From contig CAYHCE010000029.1 of assembly GCA_964355015.1 (NCBI GenBank), positions 1 to 38,354 of the forward strand: a stretch of 38,354 bases of DNA, written 5' to 3'. Shown here in pieces: positions 23,931 to 31,975 of the stretch; within the stretch, counting starts at the first letter, position 1; each line of letters starts with the position of its first letter. This DNA comes from CAYHCE01 sp964355015 (GTDB taxonomy: Bacteria; Cyanobacteriota; Cyanobacteriia; PCC-6307; Cyanobiaceae). Position numbers and translations under genes: made by a program. Below the pieces are notes generated by a model. That model was not told the origin of the DNA and did no database searches. It was given only the letters and a program-made list of their open reading frames with translations.

Positions 23931-24023
23931 ATGGGTGTGGCGCTCTATCTGGGTCTGATGGTTGGGGGGCTCGTCACGGCCTTCCTGCTCTCCAGCCTGC
24001 TCCGTGGCATCAAGCTGATCTGA
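23931..24023 (+). CDS. 30-residue single-helix membrane peptide, candidate PetL
   Basis: A very short gene of 30 codons. The product starts MGVALYLGLMVGG, continues LVTAFLLSSLL and ends RGIKLI: one membrane helix with a short basic-hydrophobic tail. Its length and the terminal (R)GIKLI resemble cytochrome b6f subunit PetL, which is about 31 residues and stabilises the dimer. The resemblance is from memory and short peptides match easily, so this is a candidate only; another small thylakoid subunit is possible. An extended -10 box lies at 23896-23904; the ribosome binding site is weak. The gene is divergent from the radical SAM gene and convergent with the MFS gene. No other gene is seen in the 126 nt that follow. 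Confidence 0.55.
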   Translation: MGVALYLGLMVGGLVTAFLLSSLLRGIKLI

Positions 24024-24149
24024 AGCTGGTCTGAGTTCCGAGCCGAGCTCAGCCGGCCGGCACGATGTCCGAGCGGTATGGGCTCGCTGCAGCATTGACT
24101 CGCTGCGGATTCAGGCAGCCCTGCGTCCTGCCTGGCGGTCTCGCAGCCA

Positions 24150-25454
24150 TCACACGGGCCGCCAGGTCGGCCCGGCTTGGGTCCCACCGGTGGGATTCGT
24201 TCCCTCAGCTGGCCCCGGAGCCGCTGCGACGTCCTCTGAGGCGGCGGGCAGAACAGTGCCGCGCCCGGCCACCAGCTCCCGGACCGCCAGAGCCAGCCCC
24301 ACGCACCCCATCACGGCGAACGTGGCCGGGAGCCCGATCCGCAGACTGAGTGCCGCGGCCAGCAGCCCGCTCAGGCCTCCACCCCCGAGGAAGGCGATCT
24401 GCCCGAGACCCGCCATGCGCCCTCGCAGCACCGTCGGCGAGGCCACCTGCAGGATCAGGCTGCTTCCGGCCAGCAGGCCGGCGGTCCCAGTCCCGATCAG
24501 GAATGTCATCCCCAGGCGGAAGCCGCTGCCCGCCGGCAGGGCCATGCCCAGCTGGGCGGCGCTGGTGAGCAGGGTGCAGCCCCCCAGCAGCAGGGAGGGC
24601 CGGCTGCTCAGCCAGTGGCTGTTCCGCTGCAGCACCAGCCCGCCCACGATGCTGCCGGAGGCGAGCACACTGGTGAACAGCCCCAGGGCCTGGGGGCTGG
24701 GACCCAGAACCTGTGCGGCGATCAGGGGCGCCAGGCCCGGATGGAAGAACACGGCCAGACAGGCCAGGCCGGTGAAGACCAGCACATGGCGCAGGGAGGG
24801 ACCGCAGCCCCGCCAGGCGGTGCCCAGGGAGGTGCCGCCGGTCCCATGGCCACTGCGCCGTTCCAGGCGCCGATCCGGCTGCAGCAGCCACACCACGGTG
24901 GCGATCGGCAGCAGATAGGTGGCGGCGTCGATGCTCAGGGCCGCCGTCGGACCCGTCAGGGCGAGCAGCAGCCCGCCCAGGGGAGGACCCACCAGCTTGC
25001 CCAGGTTGAACACCACTGAGAAGCTGGTCAGATAGGGCGCCAGCTGCTGCGGTGTCTCCACCAGCAGGGCGCAGTACTTGTTGCGGGCGGTCAGCTCGTA
25101 GGCGCTGGCCAGGCCCACCACCAGGGTGCTCAGCAGCAGCAGGGCCACCTGGGCGGTGCCCTGCAGCAGAGGGATCGCGATCGCTCCGAGCGAGGCCCCT
25201 GCCACCAGCCCCCACTGGGCCCGGATCAGCACCCGCTCGCAGCCGATCCGGTCGGTCAGCACCCCGGCCGACCCGCTGGCCAGCAAGCTGGGCAGGGCAA
25301 GCGCGGCGAAGTGCAGGGCCAGCAGCAGGGGGTTGCGGGTCTGGTGCATCAGGATCCAGCCCTTGGCGGTGATCCCGGCGAACGATCCGGCGGTGCTCAG
25401 CCCCGAGGCGATCAGGAAGGTGGTGCGCTGGTTCCGGCGGATCCAGTGCCTCAA
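24150..25454 (-). CDS. MFS transporter
   Basis: A 434-residue major facilitator protein with about 12 membrane segments. It belongs to the MFS_3 (EntS-like) drug/siderophore exporter type: RRNQRTTFLIASGLSTAGSFAGITA at the start, then LLASGSAGVLTDRIGCERVLI as the family-A loop motif (GxxxDRxGxxR), and VFNLGKLVGPPLGGLLLALTGP. The exported compound cannot be read. The start TTG at 25454 overlaps the rimO stop (TTGA), suggesting coupling. The C-terminus after about residue 400 (RGTVLPAASEDVAAAPGPAE onward) is a disordered Pro/Gly tail. An inverted repeat CCTGGCGG/CCGCCAGG (24131-24138, 24159-24166) spans the stop. Confidence 0.88.
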   Translation of the reverse strand: MRHWIRRNQRTTFLIASGLSTAGSFAGITAKGWILMHQTRNPLLLALHFAALALPSLLASGSAGVLTDRIGCERVLIRAQWGLVAGASLGAIAIPLLQGTAQVALLLLSTLVVGLASAYELTARNKYCALLVETPQQLAPYLTSFSVVFNLGKLVGPPLGGLLLALTGPTAALSIDAATYLLPIATVVWLLQPDRRLERRSGHGTGGTSLGTAWRGCGPSLRHVLVFTGLACLAVFFHPGLAPLIAAQVLGPSPQALGLFTSVLASGSIVGGLVLQRNSHWLSSRPSLLLGGCTLLTSAAQLGMALPAGSGFRLGMTFLIGTGTAGLLAGSSLILQVASPTVLRGRMAGLGQIAFLGGGGLSGLLAAALSLRIGLPATFAVMGCVGLALAVRELVAGRGTVLPAASEDVAAAPGPAEGTNPTGGTQAGPTWRPV

Positions 25455-26872
25455 GCCGACCTCCCCCTCAGGGCCAGGGCATCCCCCACCATCTCGCGCG
25501 CCCCCACCATTTCCCCCTCCAGGTCGTAGAGGTTGGCGGCGGTGAGGCGCACGGGCACCAGGGTGCCAGGCGCCGCGCAGAGGCCCCCCGCCCCGGGCCT
25601 CACGCGCACCTCTCCGTCCACGTCCGGGGCGAAGCGCGCAGAGCGGCCCAGCATCTCGCCGGTGCCGGGGTTCTCCTGCTCGATCAGCACGTCGACGATC
25701 CGTCCCACCCAGGCCGCGTTGCGGGCCGCCGCGATCGGCTGCTGCCGCTCCATCAGTCGGTTGCGGCGCTCGATCGCCACCTCGGCGGGAACAGGATCCG
25801 GCAGGTCCACCGCCGCTGTGCCCTCCTCCGGCGAAAAGGTGAACACCCCTACATGGTCGAAGCGCTGCTCGTCGACGAACCGGAGCAGGTGTTCGAAGTG
25901 CTCTTCGGTTTCGCCTGGAAAGCCGACGATGAAGGTGGTGCGCAGCACCGCATCAGGCAGCTGCTCCCGGATGCGGCCGAGCAGATCCCCGGTCACGTTG
26001 GCCTGCCAGGGCCGGTTCATGGCCCGCAGCACCGCGGGGTGGCTGTGCTGCAGGGGCAGGTCGAGGTAGGGGAGCACGTTGGGCGTCTCCCGGTAGGCGG
26101 CCAGCACCTCGGGGGTGAGGCCTGTGGGGTAGGCGTAGTGGACGCGGATCCAGGGGATCTGCACCTCGGCCAGGGCACGCAGCAGATCGGCCAGCCGCGG
26201 CCTGCCGTAGAGGTCTAGGCCGTAGTTGGTCGTGATCTGGCTGATCAGGATCAGCTCCTGGACTCCCTGCGCCGCCAGCTGCTGAGCCTCCGCCACGATG
26301 GATTCGATCGGGCGCGAGCGCTGGTCGCCCCGCAGCCTCGGGATGATGCAGAAGGCACAGCGGTAGTCGCAGCCCTCGGCCACCTTCAGATAGGCCACGG
26401 CCGCGGAGGTGGTGCGGTAGCGCGGGAGGTGCTCGTCGGCCACGAAGGTGGGAGTGGCGCTCACCCGGTTCACCCGTTCGCCCGCCTCCACCCGCTGCAG
26501 CACCTCCACGATGTGCTGGTAGTCGCCGGTGCCGACGATCGCCCGCGCCTCCGGCAGGGATTCCAGCAGCTCCTCCTGGAAGTGCTGGGCCAGGCAGCCG
26601 GCGATGATCAGTTCCTTGCCCTGCTCGGCCAGTTCGACCAGGGTGCGCACCGATTCCTCGCGGGCGTCCTGGATGAAGCTGCAGGTATTCACCACCACCA
26701 CAGCCGCCTCCCGTTCATCGGCGCTCACCCCGTAACCCGCCTGGGCCAGCAGCCCGAGCATGTGCTCGGTGTCCACCCTGTTCTTTTCGCAGCCGAGGTG
26801 GGCGAAGGCAACGGTGGGCTTATCGCCGGAATCTGCAGCGGCCGGGGCGGGTGAGGCGCTGGCTGGGGTCAT
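25451..26872 (-). CDS. rimO: Ribosomal protein S12 methylthiotransferase
   Basis: A 473-residue radical SAM methylthiotransferase that adds a methylthio group to an Asp of ribosomal protein S12. The N-terminal UPF0004 domain has cysteines C28 (HLGCEKNRVDTE), C64 (VNTCSFIQDA) and C93 (AGCLAQ) for the auxiliary cluster. The radical SAM motif is C168, C172 and C175 in EGCDYRCAFCIIP. The CEKN sequence, rather than the CQMN of MiaB, points to RimO, and a C-terminal TRAM domain (about 405-460) follows. The first 18 residues are an Ala/Pro-rich extension. The ATG at 26872 is first in frame; it is divergent from btpA (69-nt gap) and overlaps the MFS gene. Confidence 0.95.
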   Translation of the reverse strand: MTPASASPAPAAADSGDKPTVAFAHLGCEKNRVDTEHMLGLLAQAGYGVSADEREAAVVVVNTCSFIQDAREESVRTLVELAEQGKELIIAGCLAQHFQEELLESLPEARAIVGTGDYQHIVEVLQRVEAGERVNRVSATPTFVADEHLPRYRTTSAAVAYLKVAEGCDYRCAFCIIPRLRGDQRSRPIESIVAEAQQLAAQGVQELILISQITTNYGLDLYGRPRLADLLRALAEVQIPWIRVHYAYPTGLTPEVLAAYRETPNVLPYLDLPLQHSHPAVLRAMNRPWQANVTGDLLGRIREQLPDAVLRTTFIVGFPGETEEHFEHLLRFVDEQRFDHVGVFTFSPEEGTAAVDLPDPVPAEVAIERRNRLMERQQPIAAARNAAWVGRIVDVLIEQENPGTGEMLGRSARFAPDVDGEVRVRPGAGGLCAAPGTLVPVRLTAANLYDLEGEMVGAREMVGDALALRGRSA

Positions 26873-26941
26873 GACGTACTGGGGCCGGGAACCATGGCCG
26901 CGTGGTGGCCCCTGTGGGGCCGATCCTTCACCCTATGAGAC

Positions 26942-27862
26942 GTGCGGCTGGCCCTGCCGGCCCCATCCGGCCCTCGCCTCTCCACCATCACCACCCATCC
27001 ACCAGGCCGCGCCGACTCCGGTCCGGCCCCTGCCACCACCTCGCGCTGGCGTGCCCTCTTCCCCCAGCTCTGCCCCCTGATCGGCGTCATCCATCTGCGT
27101 CCCTTGCCGGGTGCGCCCGGCTGGCAGGGGGATCTGCAGGCGGTGGAGGAGGCCGCCCTGCTGGATGCCCGTTCCTACCGCGCCGGTGGCGCCGATGGCC
27201 TGATCGTCGAGAACTTCGGTGACATCCCCTTCTGGCGCGGGGCGGTGCCGCCGGAGACGGTGGCCGCCATGACCCGCCTCGCGGTGGCCGTGGTGGCCGC
27301 GACGCCGCTGCCGGTGGGCATCAACGTCCTGCGCAACGACGCCCTGGCAGCCCTGGCGATCGCCCAGGTCAGCGGCGCCCGCTTCATCCGGGTCAACGTG
27401 CTCAGCGGAGCCACGGTCACCGATCAGGGGGTGATCGAGGGCGTGGCCGCCGACCTGCTGCGTCGCCGCCGCCTGCTGGGGGCCGAGGAGGTGCGGATCC
27501 TGGCCGACGTGCTCGTCAAGCACGGCGCTCCCCTGGCTCCCCTGACGATGGCGGAGGCGGTGGCGGACGTGCTGGAGCGGGGCGGTGCGGATGGCGTGAT
27601 CGTCTCCGGCACGGGGACCGGGCGTCCCATCGACCCGGACGACCTGGTGCAGGCTCTGGCGGCGGCGGGGTCCGCCCCCGTACTGATCGGCAGCGGCGCC
27701 ACCCCGGCGGTCCTGGAGCGACTGGCCTGCCGTTGCCACGGGGTGATCGCCGGCACAGCCCTCAAGCAGGAGGGTCGGATTCACCGGCCGGTCGATTCCG
27801 AACGCGTCAGAGATCTGAAACGGGTGCTGCCACAATCAGCCCAGTCCCAGTCATCGCCGTGA
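26942..27862 (+). CDS. btpA: BtpA family protein, photosystem I biogenesis
   Basis: A TIM-barrel-like protein of the BtpA family. In Synechocystis BtpA is a thylakoid-surface protein required for stable PSI reaction-centre proteins. The conserved part begins near residue 44 with LCPLIGVIHLRPLPGAPGW and continues GGADGLIVENFGDIPF, LPVGINVLRNDALAALAIA, ARFIRVNVLSGATVTDQG, ADVLVKHGAPLA, DGVIVSGTGTGRP and IAGTALKQEGRI. The GTG at 26942 gives 306 residues but includes about 40 unconserved Pro/Ser-rich residues, so the true start may be further in; I see no ATG. It overlaps the VKOR gene by GTGA (27859-27862). Confidence 0.9.
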   Translation: MRLALPAPSGPRLSTITTHPPGRADSGPAPATTSRWRALFPQLCPLIGVIHLRPLPGAPGWQGDLQAVEEAALLDARSYRAGGADGLIVENFGDIPFWRGAVPPETVAAMTRLAVAVVAATPLPVGINVLRNDALAALAIAQVSGARFIRVNVLSGATVTDQGVIEGVAADLLRRRRLLGAEEVRILADVLVKHGAPLAPLTMAEAVADVLERGGADGVIVSGTGTGRPIDPDDLVQALAAAGSAPVLIGSGATPAVLERLACRCHGVIAGTALKQEGRIHRPVDSERVRDLKRVLPQSAQSQSSP

Positions 27863-28785
27863 CCAGCACCCGCCTGAGCAGCCGACTGGGCAGCCGCCGC
27901 CGTTCCGACCCTGGCCTCCGCTGGGTCCGGGTGGTGATGGCCGTTCTGGCCATGATCGGTGCGATCGACACCGGTGCCATCACCCTCAAACGCTGGGGCC
28001 TGCTCGGCCCGCTCAGCTGCCCGGGTGGGGCCGAGGGTTGCGACAAGGTGCTCAACAGCGTCTGGGGCAGCCTGTTCGGCCAGCCCCTCTCCCTGTTCGG
28101 CTTCCTGGCCTACGCAACAGTCCTGCTCCTGGCCATCCTCCCGCTGGTGCTGCCCGGCGAGCTTCGCACCAGCCTGGCGGGGCGCAGCTGGTGGGGCCTG
28201 TTTCTGATCAGCGGCGGCATGACCGTGTTCAGCCTCCTGCTGATGGGGCTCCTGATTTTCAAGATCAAGGCGTTCTGCTTCTTCTGCGTGCTGTCGGCGA
28301 TCCTCAGCCTGTCGCTGTTCGTGCTCAGCCTGATCGGCGGGGAATGGGAGGACCGTGGTCAGCTGTTCTTCCGGGGGGTGCTGGTGTTGCTGGTGGTGGG
28401 TCTTGTGGGCCTGGGCTGGGCGGCCTCGGTGGACCGCCCCGCCGTCCTGAGCGCCAAGGGGTCACCGCCGCCGGTCACCACGCCGAGCACGGCGGGGACC
28501 CTGGCCCTTGCGGAGCATCTGAAGAGTACCGGCGCGGTGATGTACACCGCCTACTGGTGTCCCCACTGCCACGAGCAGAAGGAACTCTTCGGCAAGGAAG
28601 CCAGCGCCAGGCTGACCCTCGTCGAATGCGCGCCGGATGGCCGCAACAGCCAGAAGGCCCTCTGTGATCAGAAGCGCATCGAAGGATTCCCTACCTGGGA
28701 GATCAACGGCAAGCTCGATTCCGGGGTCAAGCCCCTCAATCGTCTGGCGGATCTCAGCGGCTTCAAGGGGCCCCGTTCGTTCTGA
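27859..28785 (+). CDS. VKOR-thioredoxin fusion (LTO1-like disulfide-forming protein)
   Basis: A 308-residue membrane protein joining a vitamin K epoxide reductase domain to a thioredoxin-like domain. The VKOR part shows the loop cysteines C54 and C61 (LSCPGGAEGC) and the quinone-side CxxC at C140/C143 (KAFCFFCVL) within about five membrane segments. The C-terminal lumenal domain has the redox motif C234/C237 in YWCPHCHEQKELF. Such fusions oxidise exported proteins and pass electrons to quinone; the plant homologue LTO1 supports PSII assembly. The start is GTG at 27859, overlapping the btpA stop (GTGA). Longer starts at 27733 would lie within btpA. It converges with nadB, overlapping by 23 nt. 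Confidence 0.92.
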   Translation: MTSTRLSSRLGSRRRSDPGLRWVRVVMAVLAMIGAIDTGAITLKRWGLLGPLSCPGGAEGCDKVLNSVWGSLFGQPLSLFGFLAYATVLLLAILPLVLPGELRTSLAGRSWWGLFLISGGMTVFSLLLMGLLIFKIKAFCFFCVLSAILSLSLFVLSLIGGEWEDRGQLFFRGVLVLLVVGLVGLGWAASVDRPAVLSAKGSPPPVTTPSTAGTLALAEHLKSTGAVMYTAYWCPHCHEQKELFGKEASARLTLVECAPDGRNSQKALCDQKRIEGFPTWEINGKLDSGVKPLNRLADLSGFKGPRSF

Positions 28786-30454
28786 AGCAGGCACTCGCTC
28801 CCAGGGGGGTGGTGTGGATCGCCATGCCCCGCCGCTGCAGGCTGTGCCGTTGCCAGAACGGCTGCTGGGCCGGAGCATCGGTGCGGTAATGGCCGCCCCG
28901 GCTCTCCTGGCGGAACAGGGCGGCTTCGGTCAGCAGCTCGGCGAGCAGCAGCAGTTGCCGCAGGTCCTGCAGCGGTCTCACCACTGCGGCAGCCTCCGTG
29001 TCCAGAGCCAGCTGATGGCCGGGCTCCAGCTCCTGGAGTGCCCGGATCAGCGGGAGGCTTTCCAACCCCATCCGCTCGGGCCGGATGGCGGCGAGGCCCT
29101 CGCGCAAGCCGCGCTCCTGCCGTTCGACGCCGGCCACCCGCCAGCAGAGCCGCCGCAGGGCCTTGCTTCTGGCGCGGATCGCTGCCTCCTGGAGCCCGGA
29201 GCCGTCCCGGGTGTCTGGATGGGCGTGGAGCTGAGGTGCGCTGCGGTGGTCGAGAGGCTGCAACTGCAGGTTCCGCAACTGGCGGGCGAACACCAGGCAC
29301 TCCATCAGGGAGTTGCTGGCCAGCCGGTTGGCACCGTGCACCCCGGTGCAGGCCACCTCTCCCACTGCGTAGAGGCCCGGCAGAGTGGTGGCGGCCGACA
29401 GGTCGGTGCTCACACCACCCATCCAGTAGTGGGCAGCAGGAGCCACCGGGATCGCGGCTTCGGTGGGTTCGAGGCCGAATTCACGGCAGCGCCGCAGGAT
29501 GGTGGGGAACTGCCGGTCCAGCCGCTCCCGTCCCACCGGGCGCAGGTCGAGCCAGAGCCGGTCCACGCCCTGCTCCTGCATGGTGCGCACCAGGGCGCGG
29601 CTCACCTGATCGCGGGGGGCCAGATCCCCTCCGGCCAGAGCGGCCACGGGGCTGCGCCCGGCAGCGTCCAGCAACCGGGCCCCCTCGCCCCGGACCGCTT
29701 CCGAGATCAGGAAATGGGGCGCTCCCGGCAGCATCAGCGCCGTGGGGTGGAACTGGACGAATTCCAGATCCCGGATGGCGGCGCCGGCCCGCCAGGCCAT
29801 CACCACCCCATCTCCCGTGGCCTGGGCCGGGTTGGTGGTCTTCTCGAACAGATGGCCGCCACCGCCGCTGGCGAGGACAACGGCACCGGCCTGCAGCCAG
29901 TGGACCCGCTCGTTTTCCAGCACCTGAAGGCCTCGGCAGCCGCCTGCGTCGACCCAGAGCTGCAGGGCCATCACCCCCTGGCGCTGTTCCAGCCCCGGGC
30001 GCCTGATCACCTCCCGCTCCAGGGCCTCCACCAGGGCTCCACCGGTGCGGTCCTGGGCGTGCAGAACGCGGCGATGGCTGTGGGCGGCCTCCAGGGTCCT
30101 GCTCAGTCCCGACGCATCGCGATCGAAGGCCATGCCGAGTTCCAGCAGGTGCTGCACGCAGGCCGGCGCCTGGTGCACCAGCAGGTCCACGGCCTCTGGG
30201 TCGCAGAGCCCAGCCCCGGCCCTGAGGGTGTCGTCCCGGTGGCTGGCGAAGCTGTCGTCCGCACCGGTGACCGCTGCGATCCCGCCCTGCGCCCAGCGGC
30301 TGGCGGAACGGGGAGCCGGGTCCTTGCTGAGCAGAAGCACCCGCAGCTCGGGGGGGAGCTCGAGGCAGGCCATCAGTCCCGCAGCGCCGCCGCCGACGAC
30401 CACCACATCCCAGGCCGGAGCGAGAGGAGACTGTGTGGGGAGGACCGTCGACAT
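28763..30454 (-). CDS. nadB: L-aspartate oxidase
   Basis: A 563-residue flavoprotein that oxidises L-aspartate to iminoaspartate for quinolinate and NAD synthesis. The N-terminus has the FAD fold DVVVVGGGAAGLMACLEL. Family motifs include SASRWAQGGIAAV, HSHRRVLHAQDRTGGALV, GVVMAWRAGAAIRDLEFVQFHPT, HYWMGGVSTDLSAATTLPGLYAVGEVACTGVHGANRLASNSL, and a C-terminal helical domain with LRRLCWRVAGVER. The length fits NadB (about 530-560). The ATG at 30454 (MSTVLP) is preferred; a TTG at 30466 would lie inside the psbU terminator stem. It is the only NAD gene in the window and directly follows psbU on the same strand. Confidence 0.93.
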   Translation of the reverse strand: MSTVLPTQSPLAPAWDVVVVGGGAAGLMACLELPPELRVLLLSKDPAPRSASRWAQGGIAAVTGADDSFASHRDDTLRAGAGLCDPEAVDLLVHQAPACVQHLLELGMAFDRDASGLSRTLEAAHSHRRVLHAQDRTGGALVEALEREVIRRPGLEQRQGVMALQLWVDAGGCRGLQVLENERVHWLQAGAVVLASGGGGHLFEKTTNPAQATGDGVVMAWRAGAAIRDLEFVQFHPTALMLPGAPHFLISEAVRGEGARLLDAAGRSPVAALAGGDLAPRDQVSRALVRTMQEQGVDRLWLDLRPVGRERLDRQFPTILRRCREFGLEPTEAAIPVAPAAHYWMGGVSTDLSAATTLPGLYAVGEVACTGVHGANRLASNSLMECLVFARQLRNLQLQPLDHRSAPQLHAHPDTRDGSGLQEAAIRARSKALRRLCWRVAGVERQERGLREGLAAIRPERMGLESLPLIRALQELEPGHQLALDTEAAAVVRPLQDLRQLLLLAELLTEAALFRQESRGGHYRTDAPAQQPFWQRHSLQRRGMAIHTTPLGASACFRTNGAP

Positions 30455-30464
30455 GGACCCAAGC

Positions 30465-30492
30465 AAAAAGCCGTCGGTGGACCGACGGCTTT
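30465..30492 (-). terminator. Rho-independent terminator of psbU
   Basis: AAAGCCGTCGGT (30467-30478) and ACCGACGGCTTT (30481-30492) are perfect complements; read on the minus strand the stem is followed by TTTTT ending at 30465. It lies 25 nt after the psbU stop codon. The nadB start codon is only about 10 nt further downstream. Confidence 0.85.
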
Positions 30493-30516
30493 GGCCCGGC
30501 TCAGGCCGCCGGTTGG

Positions 30517-30894
30517 TCAGCGGTAAACCCCGGGGTTGATCCGGTCGTAGCCCTCATTAAGGGCGATCGAGGGAGATGTAACGGTGAAGTTGTCCTTGTA
30601 CTTCTGGAACAGCTCCTTCTGACGATCGGTGAGGTCGAGGCTCAGGACATCGTCGACCGTTTCGTAGGGACCGCCCAGAACGATCTTGCCGGCCAGGGTG
30701 GGGTACATACCGGGAAACTGCTGGAAGCTGCGAACCGGGGAGTTGTTGAGGTCAACCTTGCCCTGCCGCGCAGCGATCTTCTCGTCGGCCACGTTCCGCA
30801 GTTGATCCGCTGCCGCGGCAGGAGGAAAGAGCAGGGAAACGAACAGGCCCGCCATCAGCAAGCCGCTCATCAACCAGGCAACCAGCCGTTTCAT
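30517..30894 (-). CDS. psbU: Photosystem II 12 kDa extrinsic protein PsbU
   Basis: A 125-residue precursor of PsbU, the lumenal protein that stabilises the oxygen-evolving complex in cyanobacteria and red algae. Residues 1 to about 33 form a Sec signal peptide (MKRLVAWLMSGLLMAG, then AAAADQLRN). The mature part has the helix-hairpin-helix fold of the family: VDLNNSPVRSFQQFPGMYPTLAGKIV, GGPYETVDDVLSLDLTDRQ and LFQKYKDNFTV. It ends GYDRINPGVYR. The ATG at 30894 gives the proper signal peptide; the longer in-frame extension to 31002 is unconserved. The upstream 216 nt hold 10-bp repeats (30911-30950). A strong terminator follows. Confidence 0.95.
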   Translation of the reverse strand: MKRLVAWLMSGLLMAGLFVSLLFPPAAAADQLRNVADEKIAARQGKVDLNNSPVRSFQQFPGMYPTLAGKIVLGGPYETVDDVLSLDLTDRQKELFQKYKDNFTVTSPSIALNEGYDRINPGVYR

Positions 30895-30910
30895 CGAAAT
30901 TCTCCGTTCT

Positions 30911-30950
30911 GTGGATCGGGGGTGGATCGGTGTGGATGGCGGTTGGATGG
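30911..30950 (-). repeat. Four imperfect 10-bp repeats upstream of psbU
   Basis: The plus strand reads as four units near GTGGATCGG (30911-30920, 30921-30930, 30931-30940, 30941-30950), the last two changed to GTGGATGGC and GTTGGATGG. They lie 17-56 nt upstream of the psbU ATG, probably in its leader. The remainder of the gap (30951-31110) shows no clear gene. Confidence 0.55.
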
Positions 30951-31110
30951 ACGCCCTTGCTGATCCATTTACCCGGAGGGTTCCGAGCACGATCCCAGCC
31001 ACGCTACAGGTGGGCGCCCGCCTCCCCGGGAGCCGCCCCCGAGCCTTTTGCAGTTCTTCAATTCCGCCCTTCCACCCGTGGCTGGATCGGCCAGTCCGGC
31101 CGTCCCCTGC

Positions 31111-31878
31111 TCAGATCAGTCCGCTCATGGCGGGGCTCAGCAGGGCGGCGGCCAGAAAGAGGCCATCCACCGCCAGGGTGGTGACGAGTGCGGCAGCGGC
31201 CATCCGTCCCAGGAGGCCGGATCCGGCCAGAAAGCTCCCCAGCCTCACCAATGCCGCCGCCATCCCCAGCACCAGGAGCAGGGAGCCAGGCTGGAGCACC
31301 TGCAGGGCGGCCCTGTGAAGCAGGGCAGGGGCCTCCTGGACCGTGGCCTGCAGTACCGCCGGCCAGTAGGGCATCACGCCAGCGAGGGCCATGGTGAGGT
31401 CGGTGCAGGCCGTGCCCAGCAGGGAGGCCAGATAGAACGCCGAGGCGATCCTCCAGCGGCCCTGCAATCCGGTGAGGGCCAGCGGCAGCGCGAAGGCTTC
31501 GATCGGCAGATGCCAGACCGGATGGATCCGGAACCATCCCCAGAACAGGCAGCCCGCCAGCCAGCTGCCGCTGAAGCCCACCAGCAGGGGGCCAAGCTGA
31601 CGCCAGCGGGTCTGTTCCTGCCGTTCGAGCCATAGGCCGACGGCCAGCAGCACGGCGGTGAACAGCGTGGCGCTGCTGGGGTGGAGGCGAACCCAGGGGG
31701 CTTGAAGGAAGACCGGACCCACCACCAGCAGGGCGGCGGCCAGCGGCAGAGAGCCCGTCTTTGGCAGCAAGGGCCGGGTTGGGGTCGTGACCGCGACGAT
31801 TCCGGCCCAGCCGGCCGGGGGAGCGGCGGTGACCAGCGCTGAGGAGGAAAGGCTGGGCCGGACTCCGATCACCTGCAT
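31111..31878 (-). CDS. DUF3120 family membrane protein
   Basis: A 255-residue integral membrane protein of the cyanobacterial DUF3120 family. Typical stretches are VVGPVFLQAPWVRLHP, LGPLLVGFSGSWLAGCLFWGWFRIHPVWHLPIEAFALPLAL and FYLASLLGTACTDLTMALAGVMPYWP. I count about six or seven membrane helices. Function is unknown. The ATG at 31878 (MQVIGVRPSL) is preferred; the in-frame extension to 32085 overlaps the divergent uppP gene and includes a low-complexity stretch. The start lies 97 nt from the uppP ATG. It is not close to psbU (216-nt gap), so it likely forms its own transcript. Confidence 0.8.
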   Translation of the reverse strand: MQVIGVRPSLSSSALVTAAPPAGWAGIVAVTTPTRPLLPKTGSLPLAAALLVVGPVFLQAPWVRLHPSSATLFTAVLLAVGLWLERQEQTRWRQLGPLLVGFSGSWLAGCLFWGWFRIHPVWHLPIEAFALPLALTGLQGRWRIASAFYLASLLGTACTDLTMALAGVMPYWPAVLQATVQEAPALLHRAALQVLQPGSLLLVLGMAAALVRLGSFLAGSGLLGRMAAAALVTTLAVDGLFLAAALLSPAMSGLI

Positions 31879-31975
31879 GTATGAAGAAAGGTGTCCAACC
31901 TTAAGGGACGCGGGTGGTGGTGCCGCCGCTGCCCCGGCCATAGGGTCGGGGCTCGGCCACCATCCCTGCCCCTGC

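Noticed and set aside
24024..24149. Possible small RNA after the petL-like gene
   Set aside because: The region has short repeats of CTCGCTGC but no promoter-plus-terminator pair that I can support.
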